In this document: in pieces, positions 25,225 through 36,690 of the stretch
How positions within the stretch are numbered: position 1 is the first letter of the stretch
Layout of the letters: each line of letters starts with the position of its first letter
Source: Diplosphaera chodatii
Lineage: Eukaryota; Chlorophyta; Trebouxiophyceae; Prasiolales; Stichococcaceae
DNA: 64,000 nucleotides
Assembly: GCA_032358165.1 (NCBI GenBank)
Contig: JAALGY010000012.1
Coordinates: 1,364,001 to 1,428,000 of the forward strand
Direction of reading: 5' to 3'
Program-made: the position numbers and the translations under genes
Notes under the pieces: model-generated
Told to the model about the DNA's origin: nothing
Databases searched by the model: none
What the model saw: only the letters and a program-made list of their open reading frames with translations

Positions 25225-28200
25225 CTAGTTGTTGGCCTGGTGGTCATAGCTGACATACAGGAACTTCGGCACCCATGTGCTGCAGTAGCGCCAGGCCCAT
25301 GCGGCCAGCAGTGACACCGCTGACAGCGCCGCCGGCAGGTGCCACTGCGTCGCGAGCGGACGGCTGAGCGCCGCTGCCAGCGCCGCTGCCGCCGCTGCAA
25401 TGCTGACCGCTGCCGCCGCTGCACGTCCCGTCCTGAACCAGTACAGCGCCTGCGCAGGATGCGCTGCAGACGTGCAGCCAGCGCGCTCGGGCTTGGGGGT
25501 CACATGTACAGAGCAATCTCGTGTGCGATGCCAACAGCACAGTCTGCAGGCCGGCTCGCATGTAAGGACTGGTACTGGAACAACGCGCGACCTGCAGGCA
25601 GGTGGGGCAGTGCTTGGTGTGCTGCTCGTAGCGGTCCAGCAGCACCGCCTTGCTCAGCGGCTGAGCCGGCGGCGGCGGCGCCCCCGGCGCCCAGGAGGGT
25701 GCCCCGTGCCGGTCCATCCACTGCCGCCACGCCGTCACCACCCTGCGATTGAGCGCGCACGATGTGATGCACCCACAGCAGCACGGCTGGCGCACATCCC
25801 AGCGTGTATACGGCCGTGCGCAGCATGGTGACACGTGGAAACATGTAACAACGATGAGGGCGGGTAAGCGCTCGGAAGGCACCTGTCCGAGTCGGTGGGC
25901 ATGTAGTAGCTCTTGCGCCAGGACCCGCCCGGCTGCGCCGCTTCCCGCTCCGCAACACGCTCCTGCACGAGATCAGTCATTTTCACGTATGCAGCCATGC
26001 TGCTTGCCAAACAAAGTGTGCACAGACAGGCGGATATGCATACTCTGGCGGAATGGAGGCGCGACAGAGCAGCCAAGTCAAGGCAGTGCTGCTGAGCAGT
26101 GGAATCAACTACCACCAAGAGCCAGCAGGGCACCTGGAGGTGCAGCAGCGCATGGTCGCCATCAAAGACAAGATGGCGGTGGTGGTGGTCCAATAACACA
26201 GAACGGTTTTTCCCTCTCCTGCATACGCAAAGATGGGCACTGCTGCTTGCCAGGGGCTACAAACATGTTATTTCACTGCCTACATAGGGCCATGTCAGAG
26301 GACCCGACAGCAAAGCATATTAGTGAGGTTTACATCATTTGTTTCAGTCAGATCACATTCTGACTGAAGTATCAAGAGCTAGAGGGCTTCCTACCTGGTT
26401 GTCTTGCTGCTGCTGCTGGTGAGCAGCGTGTATGTAACTCGGGAACGATTTGGGCCGCAGGGGACACAGTGCACATTCATGCACACTGCACAGACACAGG
26501 CAGTTCAAGCATATTGTGCTTCCTGACAGACACCCTGAATCATCCATCGCCGTGACAGATACTGCGTCTGTCAAGGCGATGTGTGCACACACTGCAAGCC
26601 AACATGATGCATGTTGTACAGCATGTCGCGACGCACTGAAGTCGTCCTGCGGAGTGAAGTAGCGCACAAGGCTGGGCGGCTGGTATTGGACGCATGTAGT
26701 AGTGATGGTCTTGCCATCAAACTTGAGTTTCAAATCGAAGCTGAAGCCGCCATTGGGCACGGTGTGCTCTGCTCCGGAACGGTGGAGCTGCAGGGAGCCC
26801 GCCCCCGGCAAGTACCTAGGGATGCCAGCAGCATGCATGAGCTAAGGTTTCGCATGGTGCTTCACTAGGCAGAGGTGGCCACGGCACCTACCTGTTGCCC
26901 AGCACACTATGGTGGGCGAATGGCACCTGCATGTATGAGTCGCTGGGGTGTAAGACGAACCTGAAGTGCACGTTGTGCCTGCCGTTATTGGCTCGTATCA
27001 CAGCACACCAGGCAGCTGGACACAGCGTCTGCGTACATGCGCTGGATCGAGGAAGTTTTCCACGAGGGTGGCATAATCGTAGTGCAAGTCGCGCATGTAG
27101 GGCTTGCTTTTGTTGATATGCGTGCCTGCTGGCAGGGCATCCAGTTCCTGCAGGGTTGCAGAGATGGTGTGGTACAGTTGATATTAGATTGCAGCATTAC
27201 CACCCAGATGCAAAACCAACTGATTCCGTGTGCAGAACGTGTTCACTTTCGTGACTGCTGGCATCTTGGCTGCGGAGTCGATGAATGCGGTTGGGCCAGA
27301 TTCGCCCCACACCCACAGCATGTTCTCCGCAACCTGCAGCACCAATGCAATCTGCCGCTGACGACCCACGATGCCTTCGAACAAGGTGTGGCGGAGTACA
27401 TGCTCGTCTGCTTGCCTGCAACCACCTGTGAGCACAGCAGCCACCTATGAGCAACAGGGCAAATCGGGCCGCACCTGGACTGGGAAGGACTTGACACAGG
27501 AGCGTGACGAGGCGCAGGCTGCCCGTTCAACCGTCTCCTCGTTGGCCTGGGAACACTGCGACGCAGGTCAGCGAAGGTCCTGGCATGGCAGCGCCCAGCA
27601 CAGCAGGCACCCGCAGGATGCTGCTCACCTGTGGGACGGCGGTGCACTTGCCCCGGCCGTCGAAGCGCCAGCCGTGGTAGGAGCACAGCAGCGTGCCGTC
27701 GCCCTCCACCCTGCCCTCTGCCATTGCCAAGCAGGTGGCCAGGTTTGACTGATTTGGGAGTTGTACGGTGTGCGTTACTTGTATGCCCGACAGCACGAGC
27801 AGGACACATATTGAATCAGAGACACGGCCATGCACCTGACAGGGGCGCGAGGCGATGCGGGCAGCGGTCCTCGAAAGCGCGCCACTCGCCCTCGCCGTCC
27901 CTCCACAGCACCTACTCACAGACGCGCACAAGCAACCTTCACGATTTGACTCTTGAGAACGGTTTGTCTAACCAGCATGTACCGCACGGCTTGTTCGGTT
28001 CACTCCCGGGTGATGCGCATGGCGCATACGGCCACCCACCAGCGCCCGTCCCAACAGCTCGACACTGTGCAGCCGCCCCGGGTCCAAGTCTTCTGCGACA
28101 GCCATCGCGTACCACTGCTTGGCCCAATCAAAGCTTTCGCAGCTGGCAGCCTGCATCGATAGGGACCATTTCGGCCTTGATGGGTTACCGCCCCCTGGAT

Positions 28201-28720
28201 ATTGGAGGCGCACAGATGTCCTGACACAAGCTGAGCCAGGCGTTCGCAGTCAGATCGGCAGGATGCAATCGACAGGCTTCACCTGCTCACGCGACTCGGA
28301 GGTGCGGGCCTCCTTGTGGGCTATCGTGGGGTTGCTGCCAGCCACCGACACCGACATGACAGCGCGCGACTTGCGCTGTGCACGATGCAGTGGAGTCAGA
28401 TGAGCAAGACATACATCTCAGCGGTCCTTACTGTGCTGTGCTGCACAGACACAATCAGCCACAAGATGGACTGGTTCGCGCGAGGTTTGCACCCCACCAT
28501 GCACACTCGGACGGAACGCGTCGGAAGGGCTGGATGCCATCAAAACCCCGATTGGAGTCCTCTTTGGCTTCTGTGAATCGACCGTGCATGCTGCTTATGC
28601 ATCGCAGTCAGTTTTGCATGCCTGCACCTGCCGGACGATGGCGTTCGCCCGCAGGCAGCACAGCTTTGCGGCTGGCCATCTCTCGCACGTTCGCGACCCG
28701 CAGGTTGTACTCATACTCAT
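25225..28720 (-). CDS. Pheophorbide a oxygenase-like Rieske non-haem iron oxygenase, copy B
   Basis: A tandem paralogue of copy A in the same orientation, with the same order of blocks. The proposed start at 28720 gives MSMSTTCGSRTC, then CCLRANAIVRQ, which parallels SCRLRANGTVRQ in copy A. The next blocks are ARTSESREQVKPV (about 28290), SFDWAKQWYAMAVAEDLDPG (about 28110), Rieske halves DRCPHRLAPLS (about 27860) and TLLCSYHGWRFDG (about 27680), ENMLWVWGESGPTAFIDSAA (about 27300), and ENFLDPAHV (about 27050) with PFAHH (about 26915). YQPPSLVRYFTPQDD (about 26660), a HLVFDGDHALLHLQ block (about 26160), WRKSYYMPTDSD (about 25895) and DRYEQHTKHCPTCLQ (about 25610) come last. The final exon ends WVPKFLYVSYDHQANN. 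All cofactor ligands and the CxxC are kept, so the copy looks functional. The C-terminal exon differs from copy A at about 13 of 74 residues, so the duplication is not brand new. Exon borders are approximate. Confidence 0.86.
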
Positions 28721-29597
28721 ATCTGATGTCACACAATCGAGCATGGTAGATGAATCGGCGACAGCTTGCGAGCGGTGGCAGTGTACCCAGGCTTTGTCTC
28801 AGACGGTCACAGATGCTTAGGCGTGTGTCACCCGCACACCGCTGGTTCAGCATATGCTGCATGCATACATCTGGGTGTCAAGGCGCTGAAGCCGGGCACA
28901 GCGGGCCGTACTGGCCAGAGTGATGCACTTGGGGCGCCATGTGCTGACTGTTGTCGTGCAAGGCGAACTAACCAGTTTAGTCTTCGCTAATGTCACCTAA
29001 TGATGTTTCACATGCGAGCATTGCTGCATCTGGCGTGAGGCTTGGCACCAATTTCAGGCTGCATTCTGTGTTCTGCGGTCCTTGCAAGCACGACAATCTG
29101 TCTGCCAAGGTGCGGCATCCGAGCTGCGGTGTCGACAGTGTGTGAATTTCGGCTGTTCAAGCTGGAAGAACAAGCTTCTGGCATTGCAATTCTGGCAATG
29201 TGAGGCTGCTGATGCAGACCTCTGTTGATTCCCTCTGCATCTTATGCGAACCACGACGGCTGCACGCATTGTTGTCCTTTTCCATCTGACCCTGACTCCC
29301 GCAGCGCTTTGGATTGCAGACTGAGACAAGAAAGCCAGCGGGTGCGTTACTTCGATGCAAGCGAGACTGAAGCGCTAAGGCGTGCTTGTTAGCACCAGGC
29401 GCACAGCGGATCACGACGTTGCGATCGTAGAGGCCGGCCGCATGCTGTAGTGGCGCCTGCGAGTTGGCCAGCTGCCATGCCACCGAGCAGCTGAGGCGGT
29501 CGGTGGCTGCGGTCAAATGCAGCATTGCCGCCACGGCCTCAGAGCGGCCAGGTGCACCTGATCAGCTGCTGCGGCAAGTCCTGCTGAACAGCGCAGC
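28721..29597. other. Divergent intergenic region (oxygenase copy B / SWC4)
   Basis: No coding motif was found. It must hold the promoters of both flanking genes and contains the second copy of the shared 17-base element. Confidence 0.5.
28901..28917. promoter_or_regulatory. Conserved 17-bp upstream element of oxygenase copy B
   Basis: Identical to the element at 24616-24632 and at a similar distance (about 180 bp) from the predicted start. GGGGCGCC follows at 28931. See the copy A entry for the two possible readings. Confidence 0.45.
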
Positions 29598-32500
29598 ATG
29601 GCCGACATCAAGGACATCCTGGGCATCCAGCGCGGCGGCAGCGATGTAGAGGCCAAGCGCGAGCCCAAGGCAAAGGTACGGCAAAGGTCCACCCGCATGA
29701 CAATGGTGTTACTCCTCTGTGCCTGGCATGTGCATGCATGTCTGGAGGGTTGTGGCGGTGTTGCTGTATGCGTCGGCTGCGCAGCTACGCACCACACCGT
29801 CATTGCCACATCCTACACTTGCATCCTGATCAGGAGCCCAAAGCGCAGCGGCCAGCCGGCATGTCGCGCGAGGCCTTTGCGCTGCTGGGCGACTCGCACC
29901 CCATCGCGCCCAGTGAGCTGGCGAACGAACTGAAGAAACCCGGCGACGCCCAGGTGATTCTTTGCTGGACACATCGTCAGGCGCACTTGGATTTGCACAG
30001 CATGCAGGCAGCACATGGACCGCAGACGGACTGTGTATATCATACTGTGGTGCAGTAGGGCTGTGGTGGATGCGACAGCCAGCCAGTGCAGCGAACGGCT
30101 TGATGTTCACTGACGCAGGGCCTGGCAGAGCGCCGCAAGCAGAAGGGGGCCGTCACGTGGAAGCACACGCCCTTCATCAACCAGGCACGGCGTGACGGGC
30201 TGCAGCTGAAGCACTGGGTGAAGTGCGCGAAGGACGCCACCGGGCAAGTGCGCGAGGTCAACGAGGGCGACTACCCCTTCGCCAAGTGCAACAAGCAGGT
30301 GCGACACCTGGAAGTACCTGACTGTACCGTGTGTTTGCAGGCCGCCGCGCATGAGCTGAGAAGGCTACCCAGAAGCAGTGCCCTACAACAAGCACTCACA
30401 TGTAACGTTGACAACATCGCCGTCCTTCATCATGTGCCGCCCCCAGCCTTGGCGCTGGTGCGCAGACGATGGTGTTCAAGTATGACGAGGAGGAGTGGGC
30501 GGACCTGGTGCCGCCGGACGCCGCCTGGACGCGCGAGGAGACGGACTACCTGCTGGACATGTGCGGCGTGTACCAGCTGCGCTTCCTGGTCATCGCCGAC
30601 CGCTACGATGTGCGCGCTGCCCTGAACACCAATGAGCTGGCTGTGCCTCCTGCCACGGGGGATGGACTGATGAGGGAGCCGCCTGCACATGCTGGACGGG
30701 TGTGTGCGCAGCTGGGTGGCGTACCTCCTCGGCCCAGCATGTGCTGCGGCATGACACACATGTCCCTGACGCTGGTGCAGTACAAGGGCGGGCCGCCGCG
30801 CAGCCTGGAGGAGCTGAAGGGGCGGTACTATGGGGTGGCCCGCGCGCTCATGGTGGGCCGCGCCGGCGGCGAGGAGCTCATCGCCAACGAGCCCCTCGTC
30901 AAGGCGCCCTTCGACGTCGCCCACGAGCAGTGCGCGCTTGGCCCTCGCTGCTTGCTGCACGGTGCTGCGACTGTGAGTGCAGTCTGAGAGAGGGACGAGT
31001 AGGGGTGTGTGTCTGTGCATCATTTGATGGCTCGACATGAACCCCCTGTCAGTTCCACGCCTTGCAACCTTTGTACTGGTCCGGAGGATGCGGGTGACAG
31101 CACAGCCATGGTGCCCGGTGCCCACGGAGCACCACGCGGCGCTGCTTCCGTGGGGCCGGGAACAGCCACACTGCCCGGCGCCGCGCCCAGCCCGGCGGCC
31201 GCTGCGTGCAGGAGGCGCAAGGCGGCGCTGGAGGCGCTGTTTGCGCGGGGCAGGGAGGACGAGGCGGCGGAGGACGCCACCCTGGAGCAGGCCAAGGTCA
31301 TCGAGGCCAAGCGCCGCGCCGAGGCCTCCGCCCGCCGCCCCGCCCCAGTCGGTGCGCCTTTGGCGGTATAAACTCCCCAGAGCCACTTGCACAGCTGTCC
31401 AGCAGGAGGCCTCCAGGTTGTCACCCGGTCAGAATTCTTTTGCCTGCTGGATGTAAAACACTGTCCACGCGCTGTGTGACGCGGGACTGCATTCGGGAGC
31501 CAATATGAGGAGCGAGGTCTCACATAAGACTGGCAGGGGTTTGCTGTATGCACGGTGTGTCGCGTGACAGGAGGCCCAGCCCTGACAGCAGCCAGATTGC
31601 TGCCACTGCAGCGCCGCCGCTGGACTTTGTGGCCACCAGCGAGTTCGCGGATGACCCTGGGCCGGGCGTGTCGTCGCTGTTCGATGCGGACGTGCAGCCG
31701 GCCCGTGAGGCGCCCGGCGTGTACGCCCGCGGCGTGCACACGGCGGCGGCTGCCGAGAAGCAGCTGTCCCGGCTAGCCGGCCCACCCAGGTGTTCTCTCT
31801 GTGCTGCCACTGGGAAGGTAGTTTTTTTCGTCGGCTTAGATTCTCAGTCCAGGTTGCGGATGACGCGCCCTCTGCATGCGCTACAGCAGCGTTGCAGCAG
31901 CTGTGCTGTGGTCAGCAGCCACATTGACAGCACTCTGTGCAACATGTCGTCTGCGCCTGTACAGGCATCAGGAGGCGATCAAGACGCTGCTGGAACAGGC
32001 GGGCCTGACGACTCCGCCGCGCATGCCGACGCGCTCAATCTGCGGTGCCTGGCTAGCTGCCCGAGCAGGTGCATTGCCAGATGGACAGCTGGCTTTCCAA
32101 AGGATTCTGGGTTCAGCGGCAGTGGGCAGCAGTGGCAACCCTCAATGAAGTTTCAAGCAGAGCAGCTGAGATCAACAGCCTTTGTGCGACTCGGCGCTGA
32201 TGACCATCCTGCTGCTGCAGAGGCGATCGCCTCTGGCGACCCGCGGCGCAGCAACAGCGCTGCGCTGCCTGCAAGCACGCCTTCAGCTGCAGCGCCTTCT
32301 GCCGCGACCGGCTCTGCGGCAGGTCCAGCAGCAGGTGCAGACGGTGTGGTGCTGGTGGCTTGCAGACTGGGATGTGGCTTGCCTGGCCCATCTACAACAA
32401 CCATGACACCGGTACACCACACCGGCTTGCAGGCACACCGCTGCCAGACGCCGCAGCCGCTGCGGAGGTGTCCCCAGCTATGGCCACGCCGGCGGCGGCT

Positions 32501-32788
32501 GGGGATGGCGACACTCCGGCGCGCGCCACCAAGCGCAGCCACAAGGGCAAGGTGCAGTCCCGCCCGGTCGCAGCCCTGCTGCCCTGCAGTTTCCAACCGA
32601 GACATCACCGATGCGGAGGCCGTCAAGGGGGTCATGCTGCAGCCTTTGAGTTCAATCTGATTAGCTCCATGTCGGAGTCGAGTCGCTGGTGGGTGCAGGC
32701 GCCCCATCGGTTTGACGACAGCGGGGCCGGCAGCGCCCCGCGTACGGACAAGCGGCCGCGCACTGCCAAGAAGTTTGCCGATGACTGA
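29598..32788 (+). CDS. SWC4: SWC4 / DMAP1 homologue, SWR1 and NuA4 chromatin complex subunit
   Basis: A nuclear subunit shared by the SWR1 (H2A.Z exchange) and NuA4 (histone acetyltransferase) complexes. Exon 1 begins at ATG 29598 with MADIKDILGIQRGGSD, the family N-terminus. Exon 2 (about 29836) gives EPKAQRPAGMSREAFALLGD. Exon 3 (about 30120-30297) reads VTWKHTPFINQARRDGLQLK and then HWVKC and GDYPFAKCNK. The SANT/Myb-like domain exon (about 30467-30605) reads FKYDEEEWADLVPPDAAWTR, then EETDYLLDMCGVYQLRFLVI and ADRYD. The next exon has RSLEELKGRYYGVARALM (about 30800). A basic helical block CRRRKAALEALFARGRE follows (about 31207). The DMAP1 C-terminal part includes KTLLEQAGLTTPPRMPTRSI (about 31983) and a short TLNEVSSRAAEINSLCATR-like exon (about 32140). 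The last exon ends DKRPRTAKKFADD with stop at 32786-32788. Some Ala/Pro-rich insertions in the C-terminal half are alga-specific. Borders there are approximate. Confidence 0.92.
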
Positions 32789-33240
32789 GGATGGCAGGGT
32801 GCCGGCCGCAGCAGGTCGTGCGTGGTGCAGTCGACGGTTTCCAGGCTGTGTAGCTGTGTGAGAGTCACCGCCTTGGAGTCAGGATTGGCAGCTGGAAGCG
32901 GTGGGGTTCAGCAGCTTGCATGCAAACTTGCAAGCATTGGCGCAATGCCGAGGGATTCCCAACACCCCAAAGTAGCGCAAGAAGCTTGGTTTTCAATGAA
33001 TGCACATTGCCGAGCGTCTGCATGAGCCCAGGCCATGTACATGTGTTGAGCATGTCACTCCAGTGCCTCCATCATGCGCACCACTGCTGCAAACTCAGAT
33101 GCGCACCCGCCTTCACGACCCGTCCAACTGCTCCTGCACACCTCCGTTCACAGCACAGATGTTTGTGCAGCCGGTTCGCCGTGCACGCTCGAGGTGTCAG
33201 CCCCCAGCCTGGCAGGCGCCTGTCAGTAGACAGCTTGCAA
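32789..33240. other. Intergenic region after SWC4, no gene seen
   Basis: Both strands have only short frames without family motifs. It likely holds the SWC4 3' untranslated region and the promoter of the next gene. Confidence 0.45.
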
Positions 33241-35946
33241 TGGCAGACACTGCACAGGCAGCCCAGTCACGGCCGGCGGTGCTCGACACGAAGCTCTGAC
33301 GCAGGGAGGCTGCGTGCAACTCAGCCGAATGAGGTCAGGCACACCACTGGACATGATGCGGGCGATCATTCCTCCGCGTAAATCACGTCACGCCCAGCAC
33401 CAGCCTCCACCTCCTCCCAGTCAGTGGAGAATGCCAAGCTAGATCCAGCAGAAAGATTGTGCGTCATGCTGTAGGGCCCGCTGGCAGACAGCGAAAGGGG
33501 CGGCGATGCCGAGGAGGCGGCTGTGCCGCCGCGGCTGGTGACGGCGCTGCTGCTGGCGTGGGCCGCGAGCCGGGCGCGCTCCCTCTTCGCCGCCCGCTGT
33601 CTGGTCGCGGCAGCGCTGGAGCTGTACGCGCGCGGCGCCACAGCAGACGACGTGCAGATGTGCCTGTCCTTAGCAGGTGTGCTTTGCCACTGGGTGCAGC
33701 TCGGAGGGGCGCAAGGCCACGACAGGGCCCACTGCTGAGCTGGTTGAAGTCCCCATTCCAGCGTCTCACTTGAAGCAGCAGGACGACGCTATGAGGCACG
33801 AAAGTGCCCCTGCAGGCTTTCAGTCAGGCAGCGTCCGCCTGGGCGAGGACGAGCGGGACGTGCTCACCTCCTGGGTCGCACTCGTCTTCATGGCAGCAGA
33901 GGAGGTGGGCCGCCCAGCTGGCAGCCGCCCCCAGCCAAGCATCCCGGCAGCGGCCGGCAGCGGCGGCGGCACCAGCAGCGCCGCAGGCAGCCGCTCGGCG
34001 ACGTCGCTGGGCATGCGCCGGTTCGTGAAGCAGGCGGTGGCGCAGTTTGCCGGCGGCACCCGCCTGGCAGACCTCATGGAGCTGCAGGCAGCAGGCGGGA
34101 CCGGCGCTGCGGTGCCGCCCTCTGTGCGCCTCATGCAGCAGAACACGCGGCTCGTCATCCTGACGCTGGAGGTGCTGGCCGAGGGCGGCGCGCAGCTCCG
34201 GCTGCCGGATCCGCCTGCGCAGCCGCAGCAGCCGCAGCCGCAGCCGCAGGACGGCACAGCGCAGCAGCCGCGGCCCGAGCTGCGCCCCAGACAGGAGGCG
34301 GAGCAGCGGTCTTCGACCTCGGAAGCGGCGGCCGGCGCCAGCAGCCGGGGAGCAGCAGACGGCAGCTTGGACCCTGTGGGGTATGTGGCGGCGTTCCCTG
34401 CTGCTGGGGGCGCTCCGGCGCAGCCGCGCCCCGCTGCGGTGCGGCTGCTCGTCGAGTACATGGGGGCGATGCTGCGGTCGAGGGCCAGCGCCGCAGCCTT
34501 TGTGGAGACCGCCACTGCCTGCTACAGGCATGTCCGCCAGCGCCCGCCGGCTGTGCATGCCTCGACTCAGCAGCTTTCACACAGCCGGTAGCAGCATGCA
34601 CGCTCAGCATTCACTTCCTGTCGTCTGGCAGGCACGTGATGCTGCAAGCTTCACAGCTCCGTGGCTCTTGCTGATGCTCTTGCTGATGCTCCATGTTCCC
34701 TGCAGGCACGGCTACACAGCGGGCGGGCTGTTTGCGCAGCTGGCTGCTGAGGAGTTCGAGCAGCAGGGCGGCATGGTCGCAGTTGCGCTGCCCATCCATG
34801 CCGGCGCGGCCAGCGTGACCGCCGAGATCTTTGGCAGGTGCTGCTCAAGCTGGTTTCCGGGATGCACAAAGAGCAGTTGATCCCAGCAGTTGCATGGGAT
34901 CTAGGATCAGGCCTTCAGATGCATGCGGCGTGGCTGCAGTTTGCACGTCCAGTCGAGGTCGTGGCTTGAATGAGACATACAACGGATGACAGGAGAATCA
35001 GGGGCTGGACTCGGCTGCGTTCACATGCAGGTGGCTGTCGGCAGTGTACATGACGCTGGCGCAGCTAGGGGTGAGGCGGCCAGCTGCGGACGCCCGGGAC
35101 GGCTGGGCGTGGGCCGGCAGCGGCACCGCAGCCGAGGCGCATGCGATCGCGGATTTCGTCACCAACACGCTGCGTGCGGCGCCGCCGGGCCTGCCGATGC
35201 CTGGCCCGCCTTCAGATTCACCGGTGAGGCACCTGCGCTGCAAGTAACATCTCCGTTGCTGTGTCACTGCCAGGTGCAGCTGTGACACAGCAGCCGTGGC
35301 CACTTGCCGCATGCTGATGTTGTGCACCACCGCTGCTGCCGCAGGCATTGGAGGCCATCAGGGCAGCAGCGCCAGATTTGCAACAGCAGCAGCAGCAGCG
35401 GCGGCCATCGGTGCAGGACTTCTCAATGGTGCGGCTCGAGGACCCGTCGCTGGCTGAGACGTCATCGTCTGTGGTGGCGCTGGGGCAGCAGGTGTGATGT
35501 ATGCCGGATTCTGCTGGCTATATCACGCTCTCACTTTGCGCAACTGCAGTTGATGGCTTTCGTGTCCTGTCGATGCTGAGGTTGGTGCTCAGGGTGGTGA
35601 CGCTGATGCCCTTGACCTCCAGATCGACCTGATCAACTTCACGGCAGCCTTGGCAGAGGCCGAGGGCTGGACGCCTGCGGGCGCCGGGCGGCAGCGCCTT
35701 GCATGGCAGCCGCCGTCCGAGCAGCAGGATGCAGCCACGCCAGCGGCAACACAGCAGCGGGAGGCGGCCGCCCGGCAGCCTGAGGCGCCCCCTGCCCAGC
35801 CACGGCAGCCGCCCCAGCGTGATGGTGCGGCAGCAGGCTTGAGCCCGCACCAGCAGGAGGGTGCAGCACAGCAGTGGCGGGAGCCGGAGGAGAAGCAGAA
35901 GGTGCCCTGCCCATGGCCACGGCGCATCAACAGGCGCATCACTTGA
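33241..35946 (+). CDS. Unrecognised helical protein with Gln/Ala-rich spacers
   Basis: I do not recognise this family. A start at 33241 (MADTAQAAQSRPA) can be spliced, phase 0 to phase 0, from about 33279 to an acceptor at 33474; this start is tentative. Exon 2 (33475-33675) reads PRLVTALLLAWAASRARSLF and LYARGATADDVQMCLSLA. A long exon follows (about 33815-34530) with DERDVLTSWVALVFMAAEEV, MRRFVKQAVAQFAGGTRLAD and a Pro/Gln-rich spacer, then VRLLVEYMGAMLRSRASAAA. Smaller exons give HGYTAGGLFAQLAAEEFEQ (about 34708), VYMTLAQLGVRR (about 35047), a poly-Gln stretch with SMVRLEDPSLAET (about 35430), and LDLQIDLINFTAALAEAEGW (about 35610). The frame ends at 35946 with a Pro/Gln-rich tail, WREPEEKQKVP. 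Leu/Ala helices suggest an all-alpha repeat fold. The frame choice is supported by consistent splice sites and amphipathic helices, not by homology. Confidence 0.55.
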
Positions 35947-36690
35947 TCAGGTGGCACTGTCGTGCAATTTCACAGGAGCTAGCGATGAGAGTGTCCGGCA
36001 CATCTGCCTCTGGATGCCTATGTCATTCCGTGTAGGGATGAACGTTGTCATTCATCCAAGTCGGTGTGCTTCAGAGGGTGGATACAGCCATTTGATGTGA
36101 GTTCAAACAAACGCATCATTGTACCGGAATCAGCTATTGAATGTTTGATACATTGCATTGCTGCTTGACTACATAGCGAACCATACAGCATGGAAAGGTC
36201 CTACTGCTACAATACACTGCTCAATGATGCTGACAGTGCTGTGGGCCACAGCCGTGCTGACAGGACTTGAGTTCACCAATCGTTACTGCCTGATGGACTC
36301 AATCCGGACCTGAACCTGCCCGTCTCACACAGAATCAATGTGCAGCCCTCTGAACTGCTCTGTGCGACGAGGTCACAATATACAACATGAAGACAGGAAC
36401 AATGACGTTTGCTGATATGTTACCGCGCACGAATGTAATACGCCCAAGAGCATCCCCAAACAGTATGCCACCCCGGCAGTCTGCAAGTTGACAGTGGCTA
36501 TCAGTATGTGCAGAGTTTGACACTTCAGAAAGGCTGTGCTGGATGCCTCTGTCAGAGCATGCAATGACTGAGGGTGCTCTGGATGCCATCTCACCTCCCA
36601 GGTGTTCGGCATTCATCTCTCGAATGGACCAAGTTTGCCGTGGTGTGGTGCGAAGCATCACATTGTCTTGGGCGCCACCAGTCAGCCAGC
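35947..36690. other. Convergent intergenic region, no gene seen
   Basis: Between the orphan gene (+) and the oxidoreductase-like gene (-). It is AT-richer than its surroundings, and no motif was found on either strand. Confidence 0.5.

Noticed and set aside
30430..31392. Minus-strand frame of 320 residues
   Set aside because: Antisense to the SANT domain exons of SWC4; no motif of its own.
33366..33641. Minus-strand frame of 91 residues ending NLSAGSSLAFSTDWEE... before an acceptable stop
   Set aside because: It lies antisense to a plus-strand exon with clean splice phase (33475-33675) and better helical pattern; it has no neighbouring minus-strand exons.
33820..34558. Two overlapping minus-strand frames over 230 residues
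   Set aside because: They shadow the long exon of the orphan plus-strand gene; very Arg/Ala/Cys-rich with no hydrophobic core pattern.
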